In this document: positions 42,949 to 64,000 of the stretch, one piece after another
Position numbering within the stretch: the stretch's first letter is position 1
How the letters are laid out: each line of letters opens with the position of its first letter
Source: Monosporascus cannonballus
Lineage: Eukaryota > Ascomycota > Sordariomycetes > Xylariales
Length of the DNA stretch: 64,000 nt
Direction of reading: 5' to 3'
NCBI GenBank assembly: GCA_004154925.1
Contig: QJNS01000168.1
Span: forward strand, 1 to 64,000
Made by a program: the position numbers and the translations under genes
The notes under the pieces: model-generated
The model's database searches: none
Seen by the model: only the letters and a program-made list of their open reading frames with translations
Told to the model about the DNA's origin: nothing

Positions 42949-43275
42949 TACGCTATATTAAGATCTATACCTAATAAATTATTAGGAGTTATTGCTATGT
43001 TTAGTGCAATATTAGCAATAATGTTATTACCTATAACAGATTTAGGAAGATCTAAAGGTTTACAATTTAGACCTATAAGTAAGATAGCTTACTTTATTTT
43101 TGTAGCGAATTTCTTAGTTTTAATGCAATTAGGTGCTAAACATGTAGAGTCACCATTTATAGAATTTGGACAAATAAGTACAGTTTTATATTTTGCGCAT
43201 TTTGTATTTATAGTTCCTTTTGTAAGTTTAATAGAAAATACTTTAGTTGATTTATCTTTTGGAAAAAATTCTTAA
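42949..43275 (+). pseudogene. cob: displaced original cob 3' end
   Basis: Encodes [20 protein letters not shown], then [34 protein letters not shown] and a stop at 43273-43275. It parallels [20 protein letters not shown] and so on, at the end of the current cob, with many substitutions. The open frame is intact although it has no start or exon link, so the displacement is recent or the segment is still under constraint. Confidence 0.88.
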
Positions 43276-43387
43276 AATTAATTTAAGAAATAATTAACTG
43301 CAACCTTAAGTGTTTAATTAGAGTAGTTATTCTATTTATCTTTATGTTTAAGTAAATCTATAATTATATATATTAATATATATATAA

Positions 43388-43459
43388 AGATTATGATGTA
43401 GTTGGTCTGCACTTTGATTGCAGATCTTAAGTATTGAGGTTCGATTCCTCCATAATCTT
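43388..43459 (+). tRNA. trnC: tRNA-Cys (GCA)
   Basis: Perfect acceptor AGATTAT/ATAATCT, D stem TGTAG/CTGCA with short loop, anticodon loop TTGCAGA with GCA at 43420-43422, and T arm TGAGG-TTCGATT-CCTCC. The anticodon stem TTTGA/TCTTA has two T-T mismatches. Its place between cob and cox1 is where Pezizomycotina commonly carry trnC, which supports the call. Confidence 0.75.
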
Positions 43460-43670
43460 CTGGAATATTCGTATAATTATCTAGCTTCTTTCTTTTATAA
43501 CTATATATTAATTAATTAATTACATTAATAATATTTTTTTTATTATATGATAAATTTAAATTTATTATATTTGAAGAATGCTTATGCCTGTGCGTATCAT
43601 TCAAGATCAGGAGGATAGGCACATGCATAGTCACAATGTGACAAATATAAATTTAAAATCTTCTATTAGT
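43460..43670. other. cox1 upstream region
   Basis: AT-rich spacer with one G/C-richer patch (43576-43626: GAATGCTTATGCC, TCAGGAGGATAGGCAC) that can pair as a hairpin (GTGCG/GGCAC region). No ORF. The cox1 start was chosen at ATG 43671 because MWFERWF begins the conserved protein. Confidence 0.45.

Positions 43671-64000
<20,330 letters not shown>

Overview
This window is mitochondrial DNA from a filamentous fungus. It is AT-rich, TGA is read as Trp throughout (genetic code 4), and the genes are split by group I introns carrying LAGLIDADG and GIY-YIG homing endonuclease ORFs. The order nad4L-nad5-cob-trnC-cox1, with the nad4L stop overlapping the nad5 start by one base, is what I know from Pezizomycotina (Leotiomycetes/Sordariomycetes). 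I infer a Pezizomycotina ascomycete with a very large, intron-rich mitogenome. The species cannot be named from the sequence.

Layout. 1-3300: tRNA-Val, a hypothetical ORF, a frameshifted cox3 fragment, and a decayed nad4L/nad5 chimera fused to a LAGLIDADG gene. 3340-3609: intact nad4L. 3609-20917: nad5, whose proposed exons sum to exactly 666 codons, with six introns, some carrying several nested endonuclease genes. 20874-22649: a LAGLIDADG gene fused to a displaced second copy of the nad5 C-terminus and a membrane/coiled-coil ORF. 22700-22920: a tRNA and a (GCGCTT)n hexamer array. 23059-41014: cob, followed by a LAGLIDADG cassette (41330-42928) and the displaced original cob 3' end (42949-43275). 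43388: trnC. 43671 to beyond 64000: cox1, the most heavily invaded gene, including one group II intron.

One block is foreign to this setting. About 28.0-32.13 kb, inside a cob intron, has visibly higher GC, uses TGG for Trp, and contains an intact 460-residue class III aminotransferase on the minus strand. It also holds a divergent plus-strand gene with a 59-nt GT-AG spliceosomal-type intron. This looks like nuclear DNA inserted in a mitochondrial intron, flanked on both sides by the same gene in correct order.

The recurring theme is invasion with repair. Mobile ORFs enter an exon, bring or duplicate the exon segment they interrupt, and leave the old segment as a fossil. I see this at the nad4L/nad5 5' end (three copies), the nad5 3' end, the cob interior (three exon copies in a ladder), the cob 3' end and in cox1. 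The endonuclease genes also invade each other. GIY-YIG elements interrupt LAGLIDADG genes at least three times, a LAGLIDADG cassette interrupts a GIY-YIG gene, and a whole group I intron related to the nad5 second intron sits inside a cox1-intron LAGLIDADG gene. Several micro-exons (11, 16, 16 and about 5 nt) result from closely spaced introns.
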